From the NCBI GenBank assembly GCA_005792355.1, contig SXSC01000107.1, positions 1 through 34,909 of the forward strand: a stretch of DNA of 34,909 nucleotides, in the 5' to 3' direction. The DNA comes from Opitutaceae bacterium (lineage in GTDB: Bacteria > Verrucomicrobiota > Verrucomicrobiia > Opitutales > Opitutaceae). The position numbers were made by a program, and so were the translations under genes. This document shows, piece after piece, positions 8,290-18,113 of this stretch (its first letter is position 1; each line of letters begins with the position of its first letter). The notes beneath the pieces were generated by a model. It was not told where the DNA came from and ran no database searches. It worked only from the letters and a program-made list of their open reading frames with translations.

Positions 8290-11200
8290 TCACTCGTCGT
8301 TGTTTGACGGAACAGGGCCCGGCGCGAAGCCATCCTCGGTGCCGACCCGCGCGTGATACTGGCCGGTGCGCACGGTGCCGTCGGCGTATTGAAAAAGCTG
8401 GATCACCCGAGCGAGCTCGACGACGTCGATGCGCCCGTCGCGATTGGTGTCGGCGGAGTGATGCTTGATGATCACGCCGGGCCCCAGCGCGAAACCATCC
8501 TCCGTGCCAGCCTGGGTGTGGTACTCGCCGGAGACAACGCCGCCAGTCGTAAAGTTGGAGAGCTGGCCGACGCGGAGGAGCTCGTCGACACCGATCAGGT
8601 TGTCAGGGTTGCCAGCCGGGAGGAAGTCGGCCGAGTGGAAGGCGCTCAGGATCGTGACCGTACGCTGCGGGCTGGTGATGGTCGCGGCGCCGCTGGTGAT
8701 GACGACATCGTAAGCAGCACCTGAATCCGCCTGCAACAGGTTGGAGAGTCGGAGCACCGATGCGGTCGCGCCAGAAATCGGGGTGGCGACACTGTTCAGG
8801 TAGCGGCGCCACTGGAAAGTTGCCGGCGGCTTGGCGACCACGACCACGGCCAGGGTCGCATCGCCCTGTAAAACCGCGTCCTGGTTGGCGGAAACATACG
8901 TAAGGGCGGGTGCGATCGTCGCGGGACGCAAATCATCAACCGGGAAGATTTCAAACAGGGCTTCGCCGGATTGGGAGGTTGCATACGGACGGACGCGCGC
9001 CGTATACGAACCCGGCGAGAGCGGAAGGAAGAGGGTCGAGTCGTTGTTGTCGGAAGCCGTGACGAAGTTGTATCGACCGATGCGCGGCATGGCGCCGACC
9101 AGCGCCGTGGCGGCATCCACGGGCGCATCCTCGCTGGAATCGTCATTCCTGCCGATCTCCGTTTCGCCCCGGTAGAGGTAGAGATAGGGATCGATCAACA
9201 CCCGGTTGGTTCCGGCGTGATTAGGGCCGAGCGTGGGACCCAGGGCCCGGATGAGATATTTTCGTTCGGTCGCGCCCGTGAGGTTGAAGCCCACGACCAG
9301 GTTGGATGTCTCGGTGACCGCCGTGCGCAGGGCGAGCATCGCCAACCGCGGCCAGAGCCCGCTGTCAGCATCCACGACATCGAACTGGGCCATCCCACCC
9401 GTGCCACCAACGCCATCGAGCACGGCGGTGTAGGTGCCCGGAGTGAGGGTGACGAGGAGAGCGGCGTCTCGTCCGCCGATGGTGAGTCCGGGAGCGAGGC
9501 CCAGACCGGAGGTCGCCGTGGTGATGTCGGCGGCATTTGCATTCGCGCCCCAATTGTCGTTCGAGTTAATCGTTCCGAACGAGGCGTTGAGCAGTGCAAT
9601 CCGAGGATCGGCGAGCGCACCTGTCACATTGGGCAGCGACGGGCCGACGGCACGAAGCAGGATGCGCTTCGATCCACCTTCGATTGTGAAGCTGCTGCTG
9701 ACGGTACCGCGGACGGGAACCGTGACGCGCGAAAGCAGGTTGAGGAGACTCCGATCGATGACCGTGAGCGTAAACGCGGCGCTCGTGGCGCTGACGCCCG
9801 CGCTCGAAGCGACGGCCACATAGGCACCAGCGTTGGCCTGAACGACACCGGCGAGGACCAGCGTCGACGACGTGGCACCAGGAATATCCAATCCGTTACG
9901 TTGCCACTGGTAGGTCGGCGCGGGATTTCCGGTCGCGGTGGCGGTCAAGGTGACGTTGGTTCCGGTGAGGAAGGTCGGGCCCTGCGGCTGGGCTGAAATC
10001 GTTGGAACCGACAACGGGGTCACCGTGATCGTCAAGCCGGCGTACGAGGTCGTCAACGTGTTGTTGGCCTCCGCCGCGGCGTGGCCCGAAGCGTTGTTCT
10101 CAAATCGCTGCAACTGGGCATCCGCCGTGACCTGAACCGAGTACTGGCCCGCGATCGTCGTGGCAAAGTTCGCCTGTCGCGATAGCGTCGCGTTGGCGGC
10201 AAGTTCGGAGGCCACGGGCAAGAGGTTGTTCACGCTGACCACCTCGGTGGTGGCGTTGCGCACGACAAAACGCTCGGAGAAGCCGGCCGCCGCCGCGCCC
10301 GTGCCGCGATTGGCGAGCGTCCAGGTGGCCGTGCGGTTGCCGACCCCATCCGCCGCGGAGACGGCCAGAGCCTCGATCACGAGGTCGGGATACGGCGCCA
10401 ACGTAATTGCAATCGGCAACGGCGTCACGGTCTCGTTGTCTCCTTCGAGAATAAACTCGCTCACCGTGTTCGAATGATCGGTGCGCGCGATCACGTGGAA
10501 GTTGCCACTGATCCCGTCGGGGATGGTGACCGCCGCCCCCGTGACCGTGTAGAACGACGGGACGGTGGGCGCCGCCGCCGCCAGCGGTCCGGTGCGCTGG
10601 AACACGCCGAGTTCGATATCGTCGGCGTTGCCATAGACGGTATCGGCCGACAGCACCACGCGATCAAGCCAGGTAACGCCCGCGGTCGCAAGGTTGCCGA
10701 GATTGTCGACCCGGAAGGAAAGACTGGTGGTATCGCCGCTCTTCAAGCCGGTGGCCGGCGGCGGGGTCAGGCTCGTGACCTGCAAGTTCGGGAAGGAGAT
10801 GTCGGTCGTCGGCACGACGAGCACATCCAAGACGTATTCGGAATCGAGGCCGCTGGTGTTGCCCGACGTTCGCACCAAGGCGTAGTAAGTGCCGGTGACC
10901 GAGATCGCCACCTGCGCCACCGCGTCGCCGGAGCGCCCGCCGCCCGCCTCGCTGAGCAGCGTGCCAGCGGAGTCATAGAGGGAAACGACCGTCTGAAAGG
11001 TGCTGCGCGTGGGCAGGCGGCAGCTCAGGAAAACCGTGGTGCCGGCCTGAAGGGTTCCGACATTGAAGTAGTCGAGATCCCCCGCCACGCGGGACAATCC
11101 GTGCATCGACCCACTGGAGTTGTTGCCGCTCGCCGCCAGCGTGAGCGTATTCGAAGTTGAGATACCGTTGTTCGGTTCGGTCTCCACCTTCACGTCGCCG

Positions 11201-14200
11201 CGCAGGATAAAGACGCGAAAGCGGTATTCACCGTAGTAGCCGTGCCACTGGGTAACCCGCAGCGTATGGGCACCCGCGTCCGCCGCCGTGAATAGTCCAA
11301 AGGCAAACGGCCCGTTGGAATCAGCATACATTGACGACAGCGCCGTGCCGGCGGGGTTGGAAAGCTCGTAATACAGCCCCGTACTGGCCGGAGTGCCCGG
11401 AACCTCCCCCTGCACGTAAACCCGGTCACCCGCCTGGAGATTGAAGCTCCAGAAGTCGATGTCCGATCCGTTCAGCAAATAGCCACGCCCTCCTCCCCCA
11501 AAAAGATTCGGCTGCGAACTCTCGATCAACAGTGGCGTGGCGGTGGCCCGGGTGTTGTTCGGCTCGGTCTCCTGGACGTATCCCGGAACCAGATCCACGC
11601 CAAAGCCGCGGGTGTAAATCGGCGAGAGCGCGTTGAGGAAGCCGTCGATCAGACCAGGCAGGGCCTTGAGTCGATAGTTGCCGGCCGGCAGCGCACCGCC
11701 ATTCGCGGTGCGGAGCGTGGCATTGAGGCCCGAGACATACGCGGCATTGAGAACGAGCGGGACGACCACATCGTCCGCCGTATCGAACGAGCCATCCAGA
11801 CCAGCGGCGCGCAGGTCGTAATTGGCCGGGTTGTTCACCGTCGAAGCTTTCATGTCCTTGGAAAACGTCAGAGCAAAGCGGTCGAACAAGGTGGCGATCC
11901 TGCCGCCCTCGGCCGGAAGGGTGGAAGCGGTGATCGTCGGTGGCGTCGTGTCGGTCAAGCCGATCGCCAGACGATACTGCGCCAGAAAGTCGGATGCACC
12001 GCTCGAGCGGATTCGCGCGTAATAGGTGCCGGCCGCGCCCGACAAGACCGTATGGCTCACCGGCGTTGCTCCCGCGGCACCCGCGGAAACAACCACACTG
12101 CTGCCGTTGAGAACATCGAGGATCCAGGTGAGCCCGCTCGAATCCGGCTTGCTCGCGCCGAGCGTCACCTGCGTGCCCACATCGAGGAATCCCAGCGCGA
12201 ACCAATCACCCGGATCCCCGTTGCTGATGATGCCACCGACCGAAGCGGATCGGGAACCGGCGGCATCGGTCCACGTCAGGCCGTTGGCCTGGTTGGCTGC
12301 GTTGTTGCCCTCGCTCTCCAAATCGAAACTGCCCGGCGCCGTGGCCACCACGATGCGATACTCTCCGTAGTAGGCGTGCCATTGGTCGACTCGCACATAA
12401 TATATGCCCGTCACCGGCGCCACAAACTGGGTCTGCCCGGTGCCATCGTTGCCGTTGCTCGGATTGGCGTTGCCGTAAAAATTCGTGAGCTCGGTGCCTT
12501 CCGGACGGTAGACGCGGTACAACAGCCCGGTGCTGCTCGCCCGGTTCCAGGTCTCCGAACTCACAAACACGCGATCGCCCGCCTTCGCGCCAAAGCTGTA
12601 GTAGTCGTAGTCGCCGGCGCCACTGCGGTTGCCCCGCGCGCGTCCAAGCGTGCCGGTTCCATCCGCCAGCATCGTCTCCGGCCCGCGGCCCAAGAACACC
12701 CTCACCGTATTGCGGTTGTAGACCGGCGCCAGCAAATCCATCCGCCCGTCGCCGTTGAAGTCCCCCGCCGCGACTCCGAACACATACGCGCTGCCGTTCA
12801 TGTCCGGTGAATACGGCGAACCGAAGACTCCCCCACCCTGGTTCTCGAACACGTTTATATTATAGTAGCCGCCGCTGATCACCTCGGGCTTCCCATCCCC
12901 GTTCAGGTCCTGCAACTGCAACGAATACGCATGGGTGCTCCCGTTTAGATTAAGCGCAGTTCCCTCGACCAACGTGCCATCGGCCTGCTGCTGCCAGCGC
13001 CGGATCTGTGTGCCGTAGTCCTGCACCGCCACCACGTCCGCCCGGCCGTCGCCGTTTACGTCCCCGATCGCCACATCTTTCACCCCATAACTGGGCCCCC
13101 ACGCAAACACCGGGCCCGCCGTATAACTCCCATCCCCCTGCCGATTGTACACCTTGACCGACTTGTCTCCCTCCGTCCCCACCGCCAGATCCACCAAATT
13201 GTCCAAATTGAGTTTCCCCGCCGCGATCGAATACGGGTTCCCACTGACGGCAAAGTCCACCTTCGCGGCAAACGTCCCGTCCCCGGCCGCACCGGCCCCG
13301 TTGCCGAAAAGGACGCTCACGCTGTTTCCACCATAGTTCGCCGTCGCGAGATCCAGCCGGCCGTCGCCATTCAAATCCTGCAGCACCAGCCGGTGCGGCT
13401 GTACGCCGGTGGCGTAATTGACCCCGGCCGCCAACACTCCCCCGGTTCCGGTATTCAAAAACACCATTACCGCGTGGCCATTGATCCGCGTCACCACCAC
13501 GTCCGGCTTCCCATCGTTGTTCAAATCGCCCACCGCCACGTGAAACGGCTGGTTCGGCGCCGCGTACGTCACCGGCGTCCCAAACGTCCCGTCCCCGTTC
13601 CCCTTCAGCACACTGATCGTCCCGGCGTTATAGTTCGAACTCACCACGTCCAGCTTCCCGTCACCATCCAGGTCCGCGGTCGCCACTCCATACGGCTGGG
13701 CCCCGCCAACCGCAGACTCCACCCCGTCCCGCCATCCGCCACCATACCCGGCTCCCGGGCCACCCGCCGCCGCCAGACTCGTCGCCGTCGCAAACGTGTC
13801 GTTACTCTGGTTCTCAATCCGGTATCCGCCGAGTTCCTGCGCCGTGAATTCGCGGGTAAACGTGCCAGGCAACGGATTTCCCGACCGGTCGCGCATCCCG
13901 AGTCCGACCGTCAGCCGGTGTGCACCCGCCTGCAGCGGCCCGTTGAGGAGAGCGAAGCTAAGAACGGTGCCGTTGACGTAGTTGGGGCTGCCCAAGGTAT
14001 AGACGATATCGTCGGCGTTTCCAAAAACCGTGTCGGCACCAGACGTCCGAAGACTGACATTGGCGAGATTGTTCGCCGCCACGGGATCCAGTTCGTCGTC
14101 AAACGTGATCGTGAAGGACTGGATGTAATCCGTCGTAGTTCCACCGGCCACCGGGAGCGTCGTGGAAACGACATGTAGACCGCTGTTGTCGGTCAAATTT

Positions 14201-16179
14201 CCCGACAGGAAATAGCGGCCGGACAGGCCGCGGTTGGCCGCAGTCGAAAGCTGAAGCCAGGCGGTCGCCTCGACGGGAAAAGTGCGGTTGATGCTTGCGC
14301 CTGCAACCGGCGGGAGCGTACGGATCATTCCTGGAGCCCAGGCGGGCACTCGCGCGGGATCCCCGCCGCCCAGCGTGGCGTGGTTGGAAGAGGTCGAGGA
14401 GTCAGCCGCGACCAGACCGGTGCCCTCATCGAATCGCCAGAGCCCCACCGAACCAGCATCGGTGGGGGTGAGCGTGGCGGGCGCGGCCGCGCCGGTGATG
14501 CTGAGCTGGAGCGGAGTGTTGCCGTAGAAATAGCCGCCATAGACGACGAAATCCAAGGTGTCGCCGGCGGCGATTGTCACACTCAAGTCAAACGCGCCGG
14601 CATTGGACGCGCTCCACAACACGTTGGTGCCTTTCCGGACCGCTACCAACATCGTTCCACTGTCGCCGGCCAGGAATTGCCCGGTCACCTTGGTCAGACC
14701 GGTGTAGCCAGCCGGCGCGGTCCAGCGCAGTACGGACGGTTCATTGCTGGCGCCCGGGTGCAGCGAGATATTTCCCGGCGGCACGCCATAAGACGTCGAG
14801 CCAGTCGTATTGAGCCAAATGGAAGAGGTGCCACTCCAGGAGTCGGTGGTATGAGTCGGGTGCGGCGTAAACGTGGCAAAGCCCGTGTCCATTCCGCCGT
14901 AGGTCCAGACCCCGTTGGGATTACCGTTCGTGGTGGAATATTCCACCGCGGGATTCCAACCCGCTTTCACCCCCGACGGATTTGCAGCGGTGTAGTTTCC
15001 CTGGATTTCTGGTGTGGTCAGCGCCCGGTTCCACAACCGAACTTCGCCGATCTTCCCGTTCGCGTAATCGGCCGCCCCGCTGGGACTGTATCCAACATAA
15101 GCCGGCTCGCCGTCGGTGTTGATCAAAACGCCCGGGCTCGTTCTGGTCGCAATGAGGGCGCCATCCAGATAAAAGCGAACCGAGTTGGCCGCATGGTCGT
15201 AGGTAACCGCGACGTGGTGCCAGACATTGAGCGAGGGAACCACGCCGGTCATGGCGCGGCTGTTGGTTCCGTTGAAAAACGAAATCCCACCGCCCGAGCT
15301 TTCGATGCCGAAAATCCAGCCCCAGCCACCCGTGGCTTCGTACTTGTCAAAGATTGGGAACCAACCCTGCGGCCACGAGCGGATGTAGACCCATGCCTCG
15401 AGGGTGAGCGCATTGGCCGTCTCGAGGGCATCGAACACCGCATTATGCGGTATCGTGGCGTACGTGGAGCCGCTGAGGTCGATCGCCCGGTCGCCCGTGC
15501 GTTGTTCGAAAAGTTGCAGCGACAAGTCGGCCGCGGTCAGGGTGCTCGACGGCAGCTGCACGGTGGCGGTCAGAGTTGAACCAGCCGGCGCGAGACCGAG
15601 GGCAAAGCTGTCGCCCGTCGCATCGGCCGCGTGAGCCAGTCCGCCGACGGCGAAATCGAACTTCCCGGAGCCCACCTTCGGCACGATTAGATTCGCGGTG
15701 GCCAGCGTGTCGTTGTCCTCGGTCTCGAGGTCAATGCCACGGCCAAGATCGACCCGCATCGCGTAGGCACTCACCACGTGGTCGGTGTAGACGCGAACAC
15801 GGTATGTTCCCGGCGTCGTAACTCGATAAGCGTACATCACGCCGATCCCATCGGTCCCGCCATCGAAGGTATGCAGCGTCGCGCCGGCGGCGTTCAGGAG
15901 TCGCACCTTCGGGCGCGATGTGCCAACCACCGCCTCGAGGCGAACGCTGACGCGATCACCCACCTCCCCCTCAAACGACCAATCGTCCGCATTGGCCACC
16001 CCAATGGTGACAAAGGTGCCATTGACGAGCGCAGAGTACAAACCCGTCCCGGCCGGTTCCTGGATGAAATTGAGTGGAACGGAATATCCCGAGATGGTGA
16101 GGCAGGCTGCCGCAATCAGGGCCGCGCCGCTGCGTAACGAGCCCCATAACTGATCAATGGAATTTCCCTGGGCGAGCAC
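8290..16179 (-). CDS. Giant secreted LamG / VCBS (FG-GAP) / PPC / CARDB / Ig protein with dockerin-like C-terminus
   Basis: Predicted extracellular protein of 2629 residues starting at GTG 16179, with a signal-like hydrophobic stretch at ~18-32. Approximate order: PPC-like N-terminal regions 35-225; LamG/concanavalin-like 235-395 (LTLEAWVY, WHHVAVTYD, GEVRLWNRAL); seven VCBS/FG-GAP repeats 825-1165 with Ca-binding loops such as DLDGDGKLDVV and DFNGDGRMDLL; PPC-like domains near 1170-1260, 1290, 1535 and 1663 (ETEPNN motifs); CARDB-like segments near 1797 and 1928; Ig-like 2058-2140; two 'LLRAVGPSL' modules 2145-2440; a final Ig-like segment; and a dockerin-like EF-hand tail ~2517-2625 (DTNRDGRIDVVEL). 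The architecture suggests a carbohydrate- or matrix-binding adhesin with no visible catalytic domain. There is no PEP-CTERM motif. The strand order gives a second giant/PEP-CTERM divergent pair. Domain borders are estimates. Confidence 0.85.
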   Translation of the reverse strand: MLAQGNSIDQLWGSLRSGAALIAAACLTISGYSVPLNFIQEPAGTGLYSALVNGTFVTIGVANADDWSFEGEVGDRVSVRLEAVVGTSRPKVRLLNAAGATLHTFDGGTDGIGVMYAYRVTTPGTYRVRVYTDHVVSAYAMRVDLGRGIDLETEDNDTLATANLIVPKVGSGKFDFAVGGLAHAADATGDSFALGLAPAGSTLTATVQLPSSTLTAADLSLQLFEQRTGDRAIDLSGSTYATIPHNAVFDALETANALTLEAWVYIRSWPQGWFPIFDKYEATGGWGWIFGIESSGGGISFFNGTNSRAMTGVVPSLNVWHHVAVTYDHAANSVRFYLDGALIATRTSPGVLINTDGEPAYVGYSPSGAADYANGKIGEVRLWNRALTTPEIQGNYTAANPSGVKAGWNPAVEYSTTNGNPNGVWTYGGMDTGFATFTPHPTHTTDSWSGTSSIWLNTTGSTSYGVPPGNISLHPGASNEPSVLRWTAPAGYTGLTKVTGQFLAGDSGTMLVAVRKGTNVLWSASNAGAFDLSVTIAAGDTLDFVVYGGYFYGNTPLQLSITGAAAPATLTPTDAGSVGLWRFDEGTGLVAADSSTSSNHATLGGGDPARVPAWAPGMIRTLPPVAGASINRTFPVEATAWLQLSTAANRGLSGRYFLSGNLTDNSGLHVVSTTLPVAGGTTTDYIQSFTITFDDELDPVAANNLANVSLRTSGADTVFGNADDIVYTLGSPNYVNGTVLSFALLNGPLQAGAHRLTVGLGMRDRSGNPLPGTFTREFTAQELGGYRIENQSNDTFATATSLAAAGGPGAGYGGGWRDGVESAVGGAQPYGVATADLDGDGKLDVVSSNYNAGTISVLKGNGDGTFGTPVTYAAPNQPFHVAVGDLNNDGKPDVVVTRINGHAVMVFLNTGTGGVLAAGVNYATGVQPHRLVLQDLNGDGRLDLATANYGGNSVSVLFGNGAGAAGDGTFAAKVDFAVSGNPYSIAAGKLNLDNLVDLAVGTEGDKSVKVYNRQGDGSYTAGPVFAWGPSYGVKDVAIGDVNGDGRADVVAVQDYGTQIRRWQQQADGTLVEGTALNLNGSTHAYSLQLQDLNGDGKPEVISGGYYNINVFENQGGGVFGSPYSPDMNGSAYVFGVAAGDFNGDGRMDLLAPVYNRNTVRVFLGRGPETMLADGTGTLGRARGNRSGAGDYDYYSFGAKAGDRVFVSSETWNRASSTGLLYRVYRPEGTELTNFYGNANPSNGNDGTGQTQFVAPVTGIYYVRVDQWHAYYGEYRIVVATAPGSFDLESEGNNAANQANGLTWTDAAGSRSASVGGIISNGDPGDWFALGFLDVGTQVTLGASKPDSSGLTWILDVLNGSSVVVSAGAAGATPVSHTVLSGAAGTYYARIRSSGASDFLAQYRLAIGLTDTTPPTITASTLPAEGGRIATLFDRFALTFSKDMKASTVNNPANYDLRAAGLDGSFDTADDVVVPLVLNAAYVSGLNATLRTANGGALPAGNYRLKALPGLIDGFLNALSPIYTRGFGVDLVPGYVQETEPNNTRATATPLLIESSQPNLFGGGGRGYLLNGSDIDFWSFNLQAGDRVYVQGEVPGTPASTGLYYELSNPAGTALSSMYADSNGPFAFGLFTAADAGAHTLRVTQWHGYYGEYRFRVFILRGDVKVETEPNNGISTSNTLTLAASGNNSSGSMHGLSRVAGDLDYFNVGTLQAGTTVFLSCRLPTRSTFQTVVSLYDSAGTLLSEAGGGRSGDAVAQVAISVTGTYYALVRTSGNTSGLDSEYVLDVLVVPTTDISFPNLQVTSLTPPPATGLKSGDTTSLSFRVDNLGNLATAGVTWLDRVVLSADTVYGNADDIELGVFQRTGPLAAAAPTVPSFYTVTGAAVTIPDGISGNFHVIARTDHSNTVSEFILEGDNETVTPLPIAITLAPYPDLVIEALAVSAADGVGNRTATWTLANRGTGAAAAGFSERFVVRNATTEVVSVNNLLPVASELAANATLSRQANFATTIAGQYSVQVTADAQLQRFENNASGHAAAEANNTLTTSYAGLTITVTPLSVPTISAQPQGPTFLTGTNVTLTATATGNPAPTYQWQRNGLDIPGATSSTLVLAGVVQANAGAYVAVASSAGVSATSAAFTLTVIDRSLLNLLSRVTVPVRGTVSSSFTIEGGSKRILLRAVGPSLPNVTGALADPRIALLNASFGTINSNDNWGANANAADITTATSGLGLAPGLTIGGRDAALLVTLTPGTYTAVLDGVGGTGGMAQFDVVDADSGLWPRLAMLALRTAVTETSNLVVGFNLTGATERKYLIRALGPTLGPNHAGTNRVLIDPYLYLYRGETEIGRNDDSSEDAPVDAATALVGAMPRIGRYNFVTASDNNDSTLFLPLSPGSYTARVRPYATSQSGEALFEIFPVDDLRPATIAPALTYVSANQDAVLQGDATLAVVVVAKPPATFQWRRYLNSVATPISGATASVLRLSNLLQADSGAAYDVVITSGAATITSPQRTVTILSAFHSADFLPAGNPDNLIGVDELLRVGQLSNFTTGGVVSGEYHTQAGTEDGFALGPGVIIKHHSADTNRDGRIDVVELARVIQLFQYADGTVRTGQYHARVGTEDGFAPGPVPSNNDE
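8300..8635 (-). repeat. Tandem dockerin-like EF-hand module (2 copies) at the C-terminus of the giant
   Basis: Two ~50-residue units share the pattern HSAD...D..I...EL.RV.QL.....G.V..G.YH...GTEDGFA.GP. The second has a canonical calcium loop (DTNRDGRIDVVE). In the first the loop is degenerate (PAGNPDNLIGVDE), so it probably binds calcium poorly or not at all. Dockerin-type units normally pair with cohesins; no cohesin is recognised here. Confidence 0.65.
12690..13700 (-). repeat. Seven VCBS/FG-GAP repeats in the giant protein
   Basis: Seven units each carry a D(L/V/F)(N/D)GDG..D(V/L) calcium-binding loop, as in integrin-alpha-like beta-propellers. The fourth (KLNLDNLVDLA) has lost the glycines of the loop. 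Together they should fold as one seven-bladed propeller. Confidence 0.75.
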
Positions 16180-16513
16180 GTGAGTGGGAGGCTATTTAGG
16201 AAGGCGGTTCAATTGCACTAGACTTCCCGCTTAGACGCGAGATCGATCATCGGGCATTTCTTGTGCCAGTGCGGCCCTCGGTCGAACTCGGGCCAGGCCC
16301 CGGCGGCGTCGAAGAAACCGTGGGCCAGGCCGCGCATTCCCGGCGGGTTGGTCTGGGCGGCGGGTGCCGCGGAGCGGTCGACCGCCCGGACCGCCGGTGG
16401 TGCCACGAGGGAGGCAGCCGAAGACACGGCCGTTTTCGCGGCAAGCAACAGGTTGCAAGCAAACTGACTCCGGCCTTGTGCATGGCACCATTGTCATTCA
16501 CTCTCGCGCCACG
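16180..16513. other. Divergent intergenic region with a possible gene remnant
   Basis: This 334-base spacer lies between the GTG start of the giant gene and the PEP-CTERM gene. It must hold promoters for both, but no clear -35/-10 pair was found. Its left part contains the minus-strand C-terminal-like open frame described separately. Confidence 0.4.
16218..16358 (-). pseudogene. Possible C-terminal remnant of an unrecognised gene
   Basis: The minus-strand frame ending at TAG 16218-16220 finishes with GMRGLAHGFFDAAG, then FDRGPHWHKKCPMIDLASK. Unlike the Ala/Arg/Pro-rich antisense frames elsewhere, this segment has balanced composition with W, H, F, Y-type and charged residues and looks like a genuine protein C-terminus. 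Upstream of about 16358 it becomes low-complexity and no start or family is recognisable. It could be a decayed gene end or chance. Confidence 0.25.
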
Positions 16514-18112
16514 ATGCTGACCAAATGGTGCGTCCGATTGCTTTCGCTGCTCGCTCTCTTCTCGGCGACAGCGGCGGGCCAGATCGTGATCCTCACTCCG
16601 ACCAGCACGATCTTCAATCCCGCGGGTGGCAACATGGTGTTCAATGCGTCGGTCACCTACTCCAGCCCACCATCCGTGCTCGCTTTCAGCGCGACCATCC
16701 CCACGGGTTGGTCCTACGTCTCCACCGGCAGCGGCGGTCCGGGTGTGGCCCCGGCCGCTGGCGCCACCGCGACATTGGACTGGGTCTATTTCACGCCGCC
16801 GCCGAGCCCGATTTATTTTGATTTCACCGTCGCCTATCCGGCGAATCTCGCCGGCGTTCAACCCCTCGTCAGTTCCACCGTCACCCGCGACACCGCCGGC
16901 TCGCCGGGAGTAACGGCGACGGGTCCCAGCGTCACACTGGCCGTGCCCTCGAACACGGCCGTTTTTGGGGTCACGACCGGCACCTGGAGCGACCCGGCGA
17001 GTTGGATCGGCGGCGTGGTGCCGGCCAACTCCGGCACCACCACCTTCGCGGCCAAAATCACGGCCGGCACCGTCACCAATAACTCCCCCGTCACCGTCAA
17101 CGACCTGCTGCTGATCGGCGGCACGATTCAAAACGTCAGCTCCATCACGATCGCCGGCACCGGCTCGAGTTGGGAGGCTGGCGCATTTTCCGGTGCTGGT
17201 CAGCTGCTCGTCGCATCCAGTGCTTTTCTCACGGCGAGCACGGCGGCCAGCCACGACTTCGTCCAGACGGCGATTACGAACCAGGGCCAGTTCATTTGGA
17301 ACGGAAGTGGCAGCCTCCGCTCCGGCAACGGCGGCACATTTTTGAACGCGGCCGGGGCGACCTTCACGGATGCGACGACCGGCGCCGTGCAAATTACCAA
17401 CGCTCCCAGCGGTGGGACGTTCACCTTTACCAATGCCGGCACGTATCTCAAGACCGGCGGCACCGCGACGACGATCAATGTTCCCTTCGTCAACCAGGGC
17501 ACCCTGATCGCCAGGACGGGAACGGTGCAGTTTGCCGCGGCCTTCACCCAGTCCGCCCCGGCCAGCAACATCCTCGTCGCCGCCGGCGCGACCGCGCAGT
17601 TCGATCTCGGGCTGAACCTGGCCGGCGGTTCCCTCACCGGCTCCGGCACGGTCGTCGGCAATGTCACCAACACCGCGTTCATCTCGCCCGGCAGCATCCT
17701 TGGCCAGCTCACCATCCAGGGAAATCTGCTCCTCAATCCCGGTTCGCAGCTCGTCTTTGACATCGGCGGCACGACCCAGGGCACGACCTATGACTTCCTC
17801 AATGTAACCGGCACCGCGACGCTCGCCGGACTGTTCACCGTCAACGTCGTCAATGGCGTGCAGTCCACGATTCTGCCCGCCACCACCTTCACTCTGCTCA
17901 CGGCCACCACGCTCACGGGATCGTTTTCCAACGCCGCCGATGGCGCGCGTTTTTTCGCGGCGAACGGGACCGGTTCCTTCCTCGTCAATTACACGGCGAC
18001 GAGTATGACCCTCAGCGGATTCCAGCCGATTCCCGAACCCTCAACCTGGGCGCTCCTGCTCACCGGCTTGGGCGCCGTGGCCCTGGCCACCGTCCGGCGG
18101 CGCCGGCCGTAG
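16514..18112 (+). CDS. PEP-CTERM sorting-domain protein with beta-strand-rich passenger (copy 2)
   Basis: Predicted exported protein of 532 residues. The start at 16514 is chosen because MLTKWCVRLLSLLALFSATAAG is a typical signal peptide; a longer in-frame opening from 16364 adds 50 Arg/Pro-rich residues of non-coding character. The C-terminal PEP-CTERM signal spans ~507-532 (PEPSTW, hydrophobic helix, RRRR). It aligns along its whole length with the protein at 6660-8267, sharing PTGWSYVS, TRDTAGSP, SGNGG.F.N.AGA.FTDATTG, NTAFISPG and SGFQPIPEPS. The passenger is beta-rich and repetitive with no catalytic motif. It likely acts at the cell surface or in extracellular matrix after exosortase processing; the exosortase is not in the window. 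It ends one base before the converging SDR remnant. Confidence 0.85.
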   Translation: MLTKWCVRLLSLLALFSATAAGQIVILTPTSTIFNPAGGNMVFNASVTYSSPPSVLAFSATIPTGWSYVSTGSGGPGVAPAAGATATLDWVYFTPPPSPIYFDFTVAYPANLAGVQPLVSSTVTRDTAGSPGVTATGPSVTLAVPSNTAVFGVTTGTWSDPASWIGGVVPANSGTTTFAAKITAGTVTNNSPVTVNDLLLIGGTIQNVSSITIAGTGSSWEAGAFSGAGQLLVASSAFLTASTAASHDFVQTAITNQGQFIWNGSGSLRSGNGGTFLNAAGATFTDATTGAVQITNAPSGGTFTFTNAGTYLKTGGTATTINVPFVNQGTLIARTGTVQFAAAFTQSAPASNILVAAGATAQFDLGLNLAGGSLTGSGTVVGNVTNTAFISPGSILGQLTIQGNLLLNPGSQLVFDIGGTTQGTTYDFLNVTGTATLAGLFTVNVVNGVQSTILPATTFTLLTATTLTGSFSNAADGARFFAANGTGSFLVNYTATSMTLSGFQPIPEPSTWALLLTGLGAVALATVRRRRP

Positions 18113-18113
18113 G

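Noticed and set aside
7110..8333. 407-codon minus-strand open frame
   Set aside because: Antisense to the first PEP-CTERM gene; no domain-like sequence.
14380..15579. 399-codon plus-strand open frame
   Set aside because: Antisense to the LamG region of the giant protein; composition is Arg/Gly/Ala-rich with no recognisable domain.
16364..16513. Upstream extension of the second PEP-CTERM gene
   Set aside because: The added 50 residues are Arg/Pro-rich and precede an otherwise ideal signal peptide starting at 16514.
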